Assembly (NCBI RefSeq): GCF_965118895.1
Contig: NZ_CBCPJJ010000009.1
Coordinates: 558,001-622,000 of the forward strand
From: Rahnella inusitata_A
GTDB lineage: Bacteria; Pseudomonadota; Gammaproteobacteria; Enterobacterales; Enterobacteriaceae
Length of the DNA: 64,000 nt
Direction of reading: 5' to 3'
Of the stretch, positions 26,145 to 34,753 are shown in pieces. Positions within the stretch are counted from its first letter, which is position 1. Each line of letters begins with the position of its first letter. A program made the translations under genes and the position numbers. A model generated the notes under the pieces. It did no database searches. It had not been told where the DNA came from and was given only the letters and a program-made list of their open reading frames with translations.

Positions 26145-26282
26145 ATTTGTTAAATTTATAGTCCTTTGTGGTTGTGTGGTGTTAGATAACATGTTGCGTT
26201 CATCATGCGGATGCATAGCGATAGTCGCTTCTATCCCCATTTGTTATGATTTCTGCCTTGCCGTTTGTCTCAGGGAGACATT

Positions 26283-26972
26283 GTGAAGCCAATGGATGAA
26301 CATCCGCAGCCTGCCGACGGGAGAAATCACACCCGTAAAGCCGCAGCGAAAGCCCCGACGCGACGTTCGCGCGCCGTCGCCGCCAAGCGTGGCAATATCA
26401 TGGCGGCGGCGTTGGAATTTTTTTCGTTGTACGGTATTCATGGCACCAGCCTGGATCAGGTCGCCGAGCGCGCCGACGTCTCGAAAACCAATCTGCTGTA
26501 CTACTTTCCGTCGAAGGAGGATTTGTATATCGCGGTGCTGAAAGGCCTGCTCGATATCTGGCTGGCGCCCCTGAAAGCGTTGCAGTCGGATCAGCATCCG
26601 CTGGAAGCGATCCGCGAATACATTCGCCTCAAGCTGTGTGTTTCACGCGACCATCCGCAGGCTTCGCGCCTGTTCTGTCTGGAGATGGTACAGGGCGCGC
26701 CGCTGCTCAGGCAGGAACTCGGCGGCAGCCTGAAAACGCTGGTGGAAGATAAATCTGACGTGATCCGAGGCTGGATAAAAGACCAGTTAATCGCGCCGGT
26801 TGATCCGATGCAGCTGATATTTATGCTGTGGGCGACGACCCAGCATTATGCGGATTTCGGTGTGCAGGTCGAAGCCATCACCGGCAAAACGCTCAACGAT
26901 CCTGAGTTCTTCGAGCAGACCGTGAGTAACGTGCAGCGCATTATTACCGAAGGTATACAGCTTCGGGCTTAA
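26283..26972 (+). CDS. rutR: RutR, TetR-family uracil-responsive regulator
   Basis: A 229-residue TetR-family repressor divergent from rutABCDEFG. The helix-turn-helix is in FSLYGIHGTSLDQVAERADVSKTNLLYYFPSKEDLYIAVL. The C-terminal ligand domain matches E. coli RutR (ASRLFCLEMVQGAPLL, FMLWATTQHYADFGVQVEAITG). It has an N-terminal extension of about 15-20 basic residues relative to E. coli (212 aa). I chose GTG 26283 because GGGAGA lies 4 nt upstream; the ATG at 26292 is also possible. RutR senses uracil or thymine and controls rut and carAB. A RutR-type operator is in the shared intergenic region. Confidence 0.93.
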   Translation: MKPMDEHPQPADGRNHTRKAAAKAPTRRSRAVAAKRGNIMAAALEFFSLYGIHGTSLDQVAERADVSKTNLLYYFPSKEDLYIAVLKGLLDIWLAPLKALQSDQHPLEAIREYIRLKLCVSRDHPQASRLFCLEMVQGAPLLRQELGGSLKTLVEDKSDVIRGWIKDQLIAPVDPMQLIFMLWATTQHYADFGVQVEAITGKTLNDPEFFEQTVSNVQRIITEGIQLRA

Positions 26973-26982
26973 AGAGGTCAGG

Positions 26983-27972
26983 ATGGATTCGGTATCACAA
27001 TTAGTCTTGGGCGCTGCGGTAGGTATCGCGGTGATGGGCAAACGCGTACCGGTGTGGAAGGCTGCGCTGGCGGGTGCGGTGTGCGGAACCTTGCCGGATC
27101 TCGACGTGTTTTACGATCACGGTGACGCCATCAGCAATATGACGCTGCACCGCACGGAGAGCCACGCGCTGTTTTATCTGACGCTGGTGTCCCCGCTGAT
27201 TGCCTGGCTGATGGCCAGACTGTTCAGCGCCGGGCAGCATTTCCGGTACTGGTGGGGCGCGGTCTGGCTGGCGCTGATTACGCATCCGCTGCTGGATCTG
27301 ATGACCGTCTACGGTACGCAGCTTGGCCTGCCGTTTACCAATACGCCGTTTGCAGTCGGCAGCATCTTCATCATTGATCCGCTCTATACCTTGCCGATGA
27401 TTATCGGCGTCGGGCTAGCCCTGTATCGTGAACGTCAGCGCGGCATTGTCTGGAACAACGTGCTGTTGGGCGTAAGCTGCCTGTATCTGGCCTGCACCGT
27501 GGTCGAACAACATCAGGTGACGGTGCACGTCGGCGATGAGCTTCAACGCCAGAACATCGAAAGTACGCAGGTTCTGGTGACCCCGACGCCGCTCAATACG
27601 CTGGTCTGGCGCGTGGTGGTGATGACCAAAGATAGCTACGGTGAAGGATTCACTTCGTTGCTGCACCCTGACTCGCCGATCCGTTTCCGCTTTTATCCTC
27701 GCGGCGAAGCGTTATATGAAGCCCACAAAGACAACGCATTTCTGGCGCGCGTCGCCTGGTTCAGCCACGGCTTCTTCAGCGTAAAACAGCAGGGCGACCA
27801 TATTCTGGTCAGCGATTTACGCATGGGGCAGGAGCCAGATTACAGTTTTGTGTTCGATCTCGGCGACATGAACCCCGGTGTACCACCGGCGTTACCGGTG
27901 AAAGTCGCTTCGGCGAGGCCATCAGCGACCAAAATGCTGCAACAATTTTGGCAGGCGTTAGAGGTGGAATGA
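26983..27972 (+). CDS. YdjM-type membrane-bound metal-dependent hydrolase
   Basis: A 329-residue protein of the YdjM/YfhO-like metal-dependent hydrolase family (DUF457). Hydrophobic segments alternate with the conserved acidic and histidine motifs LPDLD (37-41), HRTESHALF (56-64) and THPLLDLMTVYGTQ (100-113), which presumably hold the metal in or near the membrane. E. coli YdjM is LexA-regulated; I found no LexA box here. The gene begins 10 bp after rutR, so it is probably read from the rutR promoter. The substrate is unknown. A terminator shared with convergent cycA follows. Confidence 0.85.
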   Translation: MDSVSQLVLGAAVGIAVMGKRVPVWKAALAGAVCGTLPDLDVFYDHGDAISNMTLHRTESHALFYLTLVSPLIAWLMARLFSAGQHFRYWWGAVWLALITHPLLDLMTVYGTQLGLPFTNTPFAVGSIFIIDPLYTLPMIIGVGLALYRERQRGIVWNNVLLGVSCLYLACTVVEQHQVTVHVGDELQRQNIESTQVLVTPTPLNTLVWRVVVMTKDSYGEGFTSLLHPDSPIRFRFYPRGEALYEAHKDNAFLARVAWFSHGFFSVKQQGDHILVSDLRMGQEPDYSFVFDLGDMNPGVPPALPVKVASARPSATKMLQQFWQALEVE

Positions 27973-27975
27973 AGA

Positions 27976-28006
27976 AAAAAGGAGCTCATGTTGGCTCCTT
28001 TGTTTT
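27976..28006. terminator. Bidirectional terminator between hydrolase gene and cycA
   Basis: AAAGGAGC (27978-27985) pairs with GCTCCTTT (27994-28001). T runs flank it on both strands. Confidence 0.85.
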
Positions 28007-28029
28007 ATCTGGCGGTGGGTGATTTCTGC

Positions 28030-29430
28030 TCAGGCAGTACGGTTGCGGCAACGCAGCCAGTAGCCAATTCCCAGAATCACGAACCACAGCGGTGTGACCA
28101 TCAGCGCCTGACGGGTGTCATCCTGCAGGGTCAGCAGCACCAGTACGCAGGCGAAGAATGCCATGCAGACCCAGCACATCAGCTTGCCCAGCGGCATTTT
28201 GTAGATTGACGCTTCGTGCAGCTGAGGGCGTTTACGACGATAGACCAGATACGAGCAGAGGATGATGGTCCAGACGAACATAAACAAGATTGCGGATACG
28301 GTGGTGACCAGCGTGAAGACCGTCATCACGTTCGGGATCAGGTAAATCAGCACCACACCGCCCAGCAGGCAGATGCAGGAGAAGGTCAGACCGTTCGACG
28401 GCACCGCGCGTGAGGAGAGTTTGCCGAACGCTTTCGGCGCATTGCCTTCCTGCGCTAAGCCAAACAACATGCGGCTGGTGGAGAAGACGCCGCTGTTGGC
28501 AGAAGACGCGGCGGAGGTCAGCACTACAAAGTTAATGATACTCGCCGCAGCCGGCAGACCCGCCAGAACGAACAGTTCAACAAACGGGCTTTTATCCGCC
28601 ACGACGTGGCTCCACGGCGTCACTGACATGATCATGATTAACGAGAAAACGTAAAACATGATGATGCGCAGCGGAATGGCATTGATGGCGCGCGGCAGGG
28701 ATTTCTGCGGATCTTTGGTTTCGGCGGCGGTAGTCCCAACCAGTTCGATACCCACGAACGCAAACACCGCGATCTGGAAGCCGGCGAAGAAGCCACTAAT
28801 GCCTTTGGGGAAGAATCCGCCGTCATTCCACAGATTGCTGAAGGAAGCAACGGTGCCGGTTGGCGTCTGGAAGTGGGTCAGTACCATCACCAGCCCGGCG
28901 ATGATCAGCCCGACGATGGCGACGATTTTGATCATCGCGAACCAGAATTCCATCTCACCAAACATTTTTACCGTGGCGAGATTCAGGCTAAGTAACAGTA
29001 AAACGCACAGCAAAGAGGCGATCCACTGCGAGAGTCCGGGGAACCAGAACTGCGCATAAGCGGTAATGGCCACAACGTCGGCAATGCCGGTGACGACCCA
29101 GCAGAACCAGTAGGTCCAGCCGGTAAAATAGCCGGCCCACGGGCCGAGCAGGTCGGCGGCGAAGTCGCTGAAGGATTTGTATTCGAGGTTGGACAGCAGT
29201 AATTCGCCCATCGCACGCATCACGAAAAACAGCATAAAGCCGATGATCATGTACACGAAGATGATAGAAGGACCCGCCAGGCTGATGGTTTTGCCGGATC
29301 CCATGAACAGACCCGTGCCGATGGCACCACCAATAGCAATCAGCTGGATGTGCCGGTTGGAGAGATTGCGCCGCAGACCTTCGGCGTTCTCTTCCTCCGG
29401 CTGTGTGAGGATTTTTGACTCGTCTTGCAT
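28030..29430 (-). CDS. cycA: CycA, D-serine/D-alanine/glycine:H+ symporter
   Basis: A 466-residue APC-family permease with 12 membrane helices. The N-terminal LRRNLSNRHIQLIAIGGAIGTGLFMGSG and nearly all of helices 1-10 are very close to E. coli CycA (470 aa). It imports glycine, D-alanine, D-serine and also D-cycloserine. The start is ATG 29430 (MQDESK), because the longer frame to 29487 has no ribosome-binding site and exceeds family length. AGGAA lies 10 nt upstream of this ATG. Confidence 0.95.
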   Translation of the reverse strand: MQDESKILTQPEEENAEGLRRNLSNRHIQLIAIGGAIGTGLFMGSGKTISLAGPSIIFVYMIIGFMLFFVMRAMGELLLSNLEYKSFSDFAADLLGPWAGYFTGWTYWFCWVVTGIADVVAITAYAQFWFPGLSQWIASLLCVLLLLSLNLATVKMFGEMEFWFAMIKIVAIVGLIIAGLVMVLTHFQTPTGTVASFSNLWNDGGFFPKGISGFFAGFQIAVFAFVGIELVGTTAAETKDPQKSLPRAINAIPLRIIMFYVFSLIMIMSVTPWSHVVADKSPFVELFVLAGLPAAASIINFVVLTSAASSANSGVFSTSRMLFGLAQEGNAPKAFGKLSSRAVPSNGLTFSCICLLGGVVLIYLIPNVMTVFTLVTTVSAILFMFVWTIILCSYLVYRRKRPQLHEASIYKMPLGKLMCWVCMAFFACVLVLLTLQDDTRQALMVTPLWFVILGIGYWLRCRNRTA

Positions 29431-29759
29431 GTTGTATAGATTCCTGTTTTTTGCTTTTGCGTATGAACTCCGCCATATCGCATTCATTTCAACAAATTAA
29501 GATTTGAAACGCGTTTTTTGACCGCCGCGGGGAACGACAGCGACGGTCTGTCGATGTAATAGTAATGTTAAGTGCGTATTTATTATAACTGGCATGAAAA
29601 ATGCCAACCGGGAAAATGTATCGTAATTTTTACATCGGGGATAATTGCGTGTTAATTAATCAGGTGAGCATTATTGCACAAAGAATAATACCGCTTTTGC
29701 TTGTGATGAGCTTCACAATTCTCATTTCGAATAACGACAAAAAAAGTAGGGATAAGCGT

Positions 29760-29788
29760 TTGACATCACCGGCCAACAGGCGAATAAT
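29760..29788 (+). promoter_or_regulatory. tRNA-Lys promoter
   Basis: A consensus TTGACA (29760-29765) and AATAAT (29783-29788) with 17-bp spacing. The tRNA begins 11 bp downstream. Confidence 0.7.
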
Positions 29789-29798
29789 CCGTTCCGTT

Positions 29799-29874
29799 GG
29801 GTCGTTAGCTCAGTTGGTAGAGCCGTTGACTCTTAATCAATTGGTCGCTGGTTCGAACCCAGCACGACCCACCA
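29799..29874 (+). tRNA. tRNA-Lys (anticodon CUU)
   Basis: A 76-nt cloverleaf with acceptor GGGTCGT / ACGACCC, D-loop TAGCTCAGTTGGTAGA, T-arm GGTTCGAACCC and encoded CCA. The anticodon loop is CTCTTAA, giving anticodon CTT, which reads AAG. E. coli has only the UUU form for lysine, and this gene is nearly identical to that one apart from the anticodon and a few stem pairs. It stands alone between cycA and a small gene. Confidence 0.95.
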
Positions 29875-30141
29875 ACATTCAATAAATCAAAGCAATAATC
29901 TCTTTCCTCCTTGATTTTTTTCTGCCTCTCCCGGCCTTTTCTTGACAGCAATATTTGATTTCAACCTCAGTCAAAATAATGACGATTTTCTGACGAAAAT
30001 AACGTCGGAGAACCTGTATATATTCGAGCCACAGAGTAGGATTATTTTAGATATCGCAATGACTTGCAAAAGGGAAATAGAAGAAAGCGGAGAGTTGGGC
30101 CTCACAGATTGAGGCCGTAACAGGGAGAACGGGTTCGAAAA

Positions 30142-30390
30142 TCAATACATAATGGTCGTATTCGGTTTATTGCCGTTTTTTAATTGTTTTTGTACCCGCA
30201 TGCACAGGCTAAAAATCAGCAGATGGACGTGGGTAATAAAAGCGCGCTCTTCGGTAAACTGACTGCTGCGAAAGACCACCATTTCCGAACGATTCTGTTT
30301 GGCAACCAGCAGCTCAATGCCTTTCTCGCGAAACTCGTCTTCATAGGTCTTTACGATCCCGGCGGGGGCGATAAGTGTGTAGCTGTACAT
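30142..30390 (-). CDS. Small hypothetical protein
   Basis: An 82-residue protein that I do not recognise. It begins MYSYTLIAPAGIVKTYEDEFREKG and has a hydrophobic central segment (VHLLIFSLCM, about 55-64) followed by a basic tail RVQKQLKNGNKPN. CAGGAAG lies 6-8 nt before the ATG, which supports translation. There is no signal peptide. It is isolated, with over 220 bp on each side, so it probably has its own promoter. Confidence 0.55.
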   Translation of the reverse strand: MYSYTLIAPAGIVKTYEDEFREKGIELLVAKQNRSEMVVFRSSQFTEERAFITHVHLLIFSLCMRVQKQLKNGNKPNTTIMY

Positions 30391-30617
30391 AGATGCTTCC
30401 TGAATCTGGTTGAACGTCTCATCGGATAAATCCTAATAAGACTATCAAATACCAGCGGACGGTGATTAGCAATTCGGGTGGCTGATTTTCATACTAACGT
30501 CACAGATTTGTCCCGCTTTTACCTTCTCCCTTTCGTTCGTGCGCAACTCTGGCCGGTTTTTTGTTGCCCGCGCCGCGCACGCTGCTATCATTCGTGCATA
30601 AACTCAGGGAGATAACG

Positions 30618-31031
30618 ATGAAAAAAACACTGGTGGCCTTGGCTGCTCTGCTTTTAGCCGGGTGCGCAAGCAATCCTTATGAACCGACCCTTCAGGTCAA
30701 ATCCTCTTTCGCTAACGCCAGCACTAAAGCGCCGGAAGGGCAGACACACATCAGGTTGCATCGTATCGATCAATGGTCCACGGTGCCGTTTGAGAAAACC
30801 TGTCCGCTGATTGTGATTCTGGACGGTCAGACCGTGGCTTCCCTGCATTTTAATCAGTACGTAGATTTAAATGTGCCTAACGGCCAGCGCAAGATTGATG
30901 TCCGTGTTGCCTGTGCGCTGACCAAAACTACCGGTTCCATCACCGTAGATGCTAAAGGGCAGAGTATCAGTCTCGAAACCGACCGCAGCATCTTTGGCAC
31001 CTATTATATTCGTCCCAAAACCGGCGAATAA
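30618..31031 (+). CDS. Putative lipoprotein
   Basis: A 137-residue protein with a lipoprotein signal peptide: MKKTLVALAALLLAGC, lipobox LLAGC with Cys16, followed by ASNP, so outer-membrane sorting is likely (no Asp at +2). The mature domain is beta-rich, with HIRLHRIDQWSTVPFEKTCPLIVILDGQTVASL and two cysteines (KTCP, RVACAL) that could form a disulfide. I do not know a function; the fold pattern resembles small DUF2846-type lipoproteins but this is weak. ATG 30618 follows AGGGAGAT. A strong terminator follows. Confidence 0.85.
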   Translation: MKKTLVALAALLLAGCASNPYEPTLQVKSSFANASTKAPEGQTHIRLHRIDQWSTVPFEKTCPLIVILDGQTVASLHFNQYVDLNVPNGQRKIDVRVACALTKTTGSITVDAKGQSISLETDRSIFGTYYIRPKTGE

Positions 31032-31038
31032 CCGGCAT

Positions 31039-31064
31039 AAAAAATCCGCTTCGGCGGATTTTTT
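31039..31064. terminator. Bidirectional terminator between lipoprotein and EAL genes
   Basis: A perfect stem AAAAAATCCGC (31039-31049) / GCGGATTTTTT (31054-31064) with a UUCG tetraloop, between convergent genes. Confidence 0.93.
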
Positions 31065-31087
31065 GTTTTTGCTTCTGAAATAGGGAA

Positions 31088-32854
31088 TTAAATATAAGGC
31101 TTTGACCATTCAAGAATCTGATCGTGTTGCAACGGACGCGAGAAGTAGAAGCCCTGAACTGAATCACACTGCAACTCCTCCAGACACTGCAACGTGTCAT
31201 TATCTTCTACGCCTTCCGCGACGACGTGATAGCTGAGCGCATGCGCCATATCAATCATCGATTTCACAATCACTTTGCTCTTAGTGTCACTGCTGATGCC
31301 CTGAATCAGCGACTGGTCAAGTTTGAGGATATCGGCGGGGATCTTTTGCAGGTAATTCAGATTACTGTAACCGGAACCAAAATCATCCAGCGCGATACTG
31401 ATCCCCATATGACGCAGGGCATCCAGAGACGCCACCGCGTGAGGGTTATTCATCAGCGTCTGAGTTTCCAGGCATTCAATCTCCAGCATCGACGGTGATA
31501 CCTGATGCAGAATAAGTGCCGTATGAATACGCTGCACCAGATCCTGCTCAACCAGATTATTGGCAGTCAAATTGATAGACACCTGAATCTGTGCGCCGGA
31601 CTTTTGCCATTCTGCTATCTGCATCACCGCCTGCGTGATAACCCAGTTGGTCAGCGGAGTTATCAGCGGCGTTTTTTCCGCCAGAGGAATAAATTCAGAC
31701 GGTGAAATGATGCCCAGCGTCGGATGTTGCCAGCGGATCAGCGCTTCGACGCCGTGAAATTTTTTATCGGCCAGACGAATTTTTGGCTGATAAAGAAGAT
31801 GGAAATCCTCACAGGACGCGACCGTAGCCATTAAATCGTTAAGCAGATTAAAGGTGCGCAGCTGGATGACATCTGACTCCTGCTGATACGGCATCACCAG
31901 CTGGTTGTGGCTGATGGCTTCGTGGAGGGAAGACATGCCCTGGCGCATAATGGTTTCGGCGCACTCCGACGAAGAGGAAAATACGGTGTAACCGGCGTGC
32001 AGACGGACGTTAATCGGGATATCACTGGTAATGCTTTGCGAAATTTTGTTCGCGGCGATTTCTAACTGATTAAAAATCGCTTCCTGATCGTCGAGCGGTT
32101 TGATAATGGCGAAACGCCCGAGCATCAGGCTATAGACCTTGTCGTTGCCATTGAGCTCAGTGCGTAAAAAAGATCCCACATCTTTCAGAATATTTTCGAC
32201 TTTGGGAATGCCGATCGCGCGGCCAATATCGTAGGCATAAAGTGTATCGAGCGTGTCGATCAGAATCAGCAAATACGGCGTGTGGTCTGGCGCTTTGATA
32301 AGCATGCCGATGTCTTCCATCAGGCGCTGGCGGTTCGGCAGTCGCGTGACGATATCGACAAACCCGACCGAGCTGCGTGACTCAATGATGTCGATGACGA
32401 TAGCGGCGAGATCTGACAGCATCTCTATTTCCTGCACGGAAAAGTCACGTGGCTGGTGGTCGATCAGACACAAACTGCCTATAGCAAAGCCTTCACGGGT
32501 AATCAGCGGCGCACCGGCATAAAAACGCATTCCTTCATCAGCGGTCACCAGCGGATTTTTGCAAAAACGTGGATCCTGTCCGGCATCGGGGACGATCATC
32601 ACAGAGGAAGAACGTATGGTGTGGTCGCAAAAGGCGATATCGCGCGCCGTCTGGCTTATCGCCGTATTGGTCTTTGATTTGAACCATTGGCGATGTTCAT
32701 CGACCAGTGTAATTAAACACACCGGAATATCAAAAATCTGCTGGGTAAGGCGGGTAATTAAATCAAGCACTTCGTCCGGATTGCTGTCAGCAATTTTTAA
32801 TTTTTGCAGCGCCGAAAGCCGTTTTTTTTCGTTTAGATTCAGAACCCTTTTCAT
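31088..32854 (-). CDS. GAF - degenerate GGDEF - EAL cyclic-di-GMP phosphodiesterase
   Basis: A 588-residue soluble signalling protein. The N-terminal GAF domain (about 25-155; DIPVCLITLVDEHRQWFKS, YAGAPLITREGFAIGSLCLID) is followed by a GGDEF-like domain (about 165-315). In it the catalytic GGDEF is replaced by LMLGRFAII, so it should not make c-di-GMP. The C-terminal EAL domain (about 335-585) keeps the key residues: Glu370 in GVEALIRW, an Asn in SINLTANNL, Glu in IECLET, DDFGSGYSNL, Lys in LKLDQSL, Glu in VAEGVED and QGFYFSRP. It is therefore probably an active phosphodiesterase with a cytosolic sensor. It is divergent from leuA. Confidence 0.88.
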   Translation of the reverse strand: MKRVLNLNEKKRLSALQKLKIADSNPDEVLDLITRLTQQIFDIPVCLITLVDEHRQWFKSKTNTAISQTARDIAFCDHTIRSSSVMIVPDAGQDPRFCKNPLVTADEGMRFYAGAPLITREGFAIGSLCLIDHQPRDFSVQEIEMLSDLAAIVIDIIESRSSVGFVDIVTRLPNRQRLMEDIGMLIKAPDHTPYLLILIDTLDTLYAYDIGRAIGIPKVENILKDVGSFLRTELNGNDKVYSLMLGRFAIIKPLDDQEAIFNQLEIAANKISQSITSDIPINVRLHAGYTVFSSSSECAETIMRQGMSSLHEAISHNQLVMPYQQESDVIQLRTFNLLNDLMATVASCEDFHLLYQPKIRLADKKFHGVEALIRWQHPTLGIISPSEFIPLAEKTPLITPLTNWVITQAVMQIAEWQKSGAQIQVSINLTANNLVEQDLVQRIHTALILHQVSPSMLEIECLETQTLMNNPHAVASLDALRHMGISIALDDFGSGYSNLNYLQKIPADILKLDQSLIQGISSDTKSKVIVKSMIDMAHALSYHVVAEGVEDNDTLQCLEELQCDSVQGFYFSRPLQHDQILEWSKPYI

Positions 32855-33082
32855 TCTGTACGACCTCTGATCGCCAACCTGGACGCGTTTAGTTATGCAC
32901 TATAACGTGACTATGATTCATTTATCATTTTCTTTTTGTCCGTTTTGCGAGGGTTGGTGTCAGTTAGCAAGGCGCAGATAGTTATCGTTTGCGTACTATG
33001 TTTTTTACAAGACAACGGTATTTACAAAGCAACGGTATTTCGCAACGTAAAGCCGGCAACGACGAATTCTAAGGAGAACCCC

Positions 33083-34753
33083 ATGTTAATCGACCCATCG
33101 CATAAATATCGTCCCTTCCCTCCGGTGAATTTACCCGACCGCCAGTGGCCTGGAAATGTGCTGGCTAAGGCACCGCAGTGGTGTTCCAGTGACCTGCGCG
33201 ATGGTAATCAGGCGCTGGCTGAGCCCATGGACAACACCCGTAAGCGTCAGTTTTTTGATTTACTGATCCGCTGTGGTTTTAAGCAGATTGAGGTTGCGTT
33301 TCCCTCGGCGTCGCAAACTGATTTTGATTTTGTTCGCGGTCTGATTGATGACAAGTTAATCCCGGATGACGTGGTGATTCAGGTGCTGACGCCGTCGCGC
33401 CCGGACTTAATCGCGCGCACTTTTGAAGCGCTCAAAGATGTACCACGCGCCATCGTGCATTTGTATAACGCTACGGCGCCGGTATTTCGTGAAGTCGTGT
33501 TTAATCAGGACAAAGATGCCACGCGCGATCTGGCGGTTCGCGGCGCGCAGCAGATCCGTCAGCTTTGCGAACAATATTCGCAGACCCAGTGGACGTTTGA
33601 GTATTCCCCGGAAACCTTCTGTTTTACTGAACTGGAATTTGCGCTGGAGGTGTGTGAAGCGGTCGCCGAAGTCTGGCAGCCAGGCAATGCGCGGCCGATG
33701 ATCATTAATTTGCCAGCCACCGTGGAAGTCAGCACACCGAACATTTATGCCGATCAGATTGAATGGTTCTGTCGTCATTTCAGCCGCCGCAAACAGGTTT
33801 CCATCAGCGTACATCCGCATAATGACCGCGGAACAGGCGTGGCCTGCGCCGAATTGGCGATGCTGGCGGGTGCCGATCGGGTGGAAGGCTGTCTGTTTGG
33901 TAACGGCGAGCGTACCGGTAACGTGGATATCGTGACGCTGGCGCTGAACCTTTACACTCAGGGTGTTTCCCCGGAACTGGATTTCAGTAATCTGCAGGCC
34001 ATCGTCGAAGCGGTTGAAGAATGTAACCAGTTACCAGTGCATCCGCGCCATCCGTACGCAGGAGAACTGGTGTTTACCGCGTTTTCAGGCTCGCATCAGG
34101 ATGCCATTAAAAAAGGTTTCGCGGCACAAAAAACCGCAGACAATGACCTCTGGCGCGTGCCGTATCTGCCGCTGGATCCCGCCGATGTGGGGTGCAGCTA
34201 CGAAGCCGTGATCCGGGTGAACAGCCAGTCGGGAAAAAGCGGTGCCGCATGGTTGCTCGAACAGAATCACGGGCTGAAACTGCCGCGCGGTTTGCAGATC
34301 GATTTCAGCAAAGCCGTGCAGCGCGACACTGATTCTCACGGCAAAGAAATGAGCACCAGCGACATCTGGCGACTGTTCCGTCAGCGTTACGGACTGACTG
34401 ATCACCCCGTGGTGAAATTGCTAAGTTATGATATCCGCAGCGACGAGCAGAATGTCTGCCATTTCAACGCGCGTATCCGCTATCGTAATGAAGAACAGCA
34501 TATTACCGGCAGCGGTAATGGTTTGTTGTCCGGTGCGGTAGATGCGTTGCGCCGCAGTTACGATGTTCAGCTGGAAATCGGCGATTATCACGAACACACG
34601 CTGGGACATCAAAGCCACAGCCGGGCAGTCGCGTACGTGAGTTGTCAGGGGAAACTGGGTGAAACGTGCTACGGCGTGGGTATCGACAGTGATGTTTCAA
34701 GCGCCTCGTTGCAGGCGTTGTTTAATGCGGCGAGCGGGATTCTGACTGACTAA
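33083..34753 (+). CDS. leuA: 2-isopropylmalate synthase, class-2 (LeuA2 type)
   Basis: A 556-residue enzyme condensing acetyl-CoA with 2-oxoisovalerate, the first step of leucine synthesis. It starts MLIDPSHKYRPFPPVNLPDRQWP, the signature of the long actinobacterial-type LeuA, and has the active-site SSDLRDGNQAL (35-45), SVHPHNDRGTG for the metal-binding histidines and a C-terminal LeuA regulatory domain (about 430-556). Enterobacterial leuABCD normally encodes the about 520-residue class-1 form. Here the gene stands alone, with no leuBCD. ATG 33083 follows AAGGAG. Its last 32 bp overlap the convergent AraC gene. It could be a second isoenzyme or part of a related alpha-keto acid elongation route. 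Confidence 0.9.
   Translation: MLIDPSHKYRPFPPVNLPDRQWPGNVLAKAPQWCSSDLRDGNQALAEPMDNTRKRQFFDLLIRCGFKQIEVAFPSASQTDFDFVRGLIDDKLIPDDVVIQVLTPSRPDLIARTFEALKDVPRAIVHLYNATAPVFREVVFNQDKDATRDLAVRGAQQIRQLCEQYSQTQWTFEYSPETFCFTELEFALEVCEAVAEVWQPGNARPMIINLPATVEVSTPNIYADQIEWFCRHFSRRKQVSISVHPHNDRGTGVACAELAMLAGADRVEGCLFGNGERTGNVDIVTLALNLYTQGVSPELDFSNLQAIVEAVEECNQLPVHPRHPYAGELVFTAFSGSHQDAIKKGFAAQKTADNDLWRVPYLPLDPADVGCSYEAVIRVNSQSGKSGAAWLLEQNHGLKLPRGLQIDFSKAVQRDTDSHGKEMSTSDIWRLFRQRYGLTDHPVVKLLSYDIRSDEQNVCHFNARIRYRNEEQHITGSGNGLLSGAVDALRRSYDVQLEIGDYHEHTLGHQSHSRAVAYVSCQGKLGETCYGVGIDSDVSSASLQALFNAASGILTD

Noticed and set aside
29601..29885. Open frame of 94 codons over the tRNA-Lys region
   Set aside because: Its last third is the translated tRNA gene and there is no ribosome-binding site, so it is spurious.
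32936..33082. Leucine-rich attenuator peptide before leuA
   Set aside because: The leader has no short ORF with a leucine run and no paired terminator hairpin. Only a repeated CAACGGTATTT (33012 and 33030) is seen.
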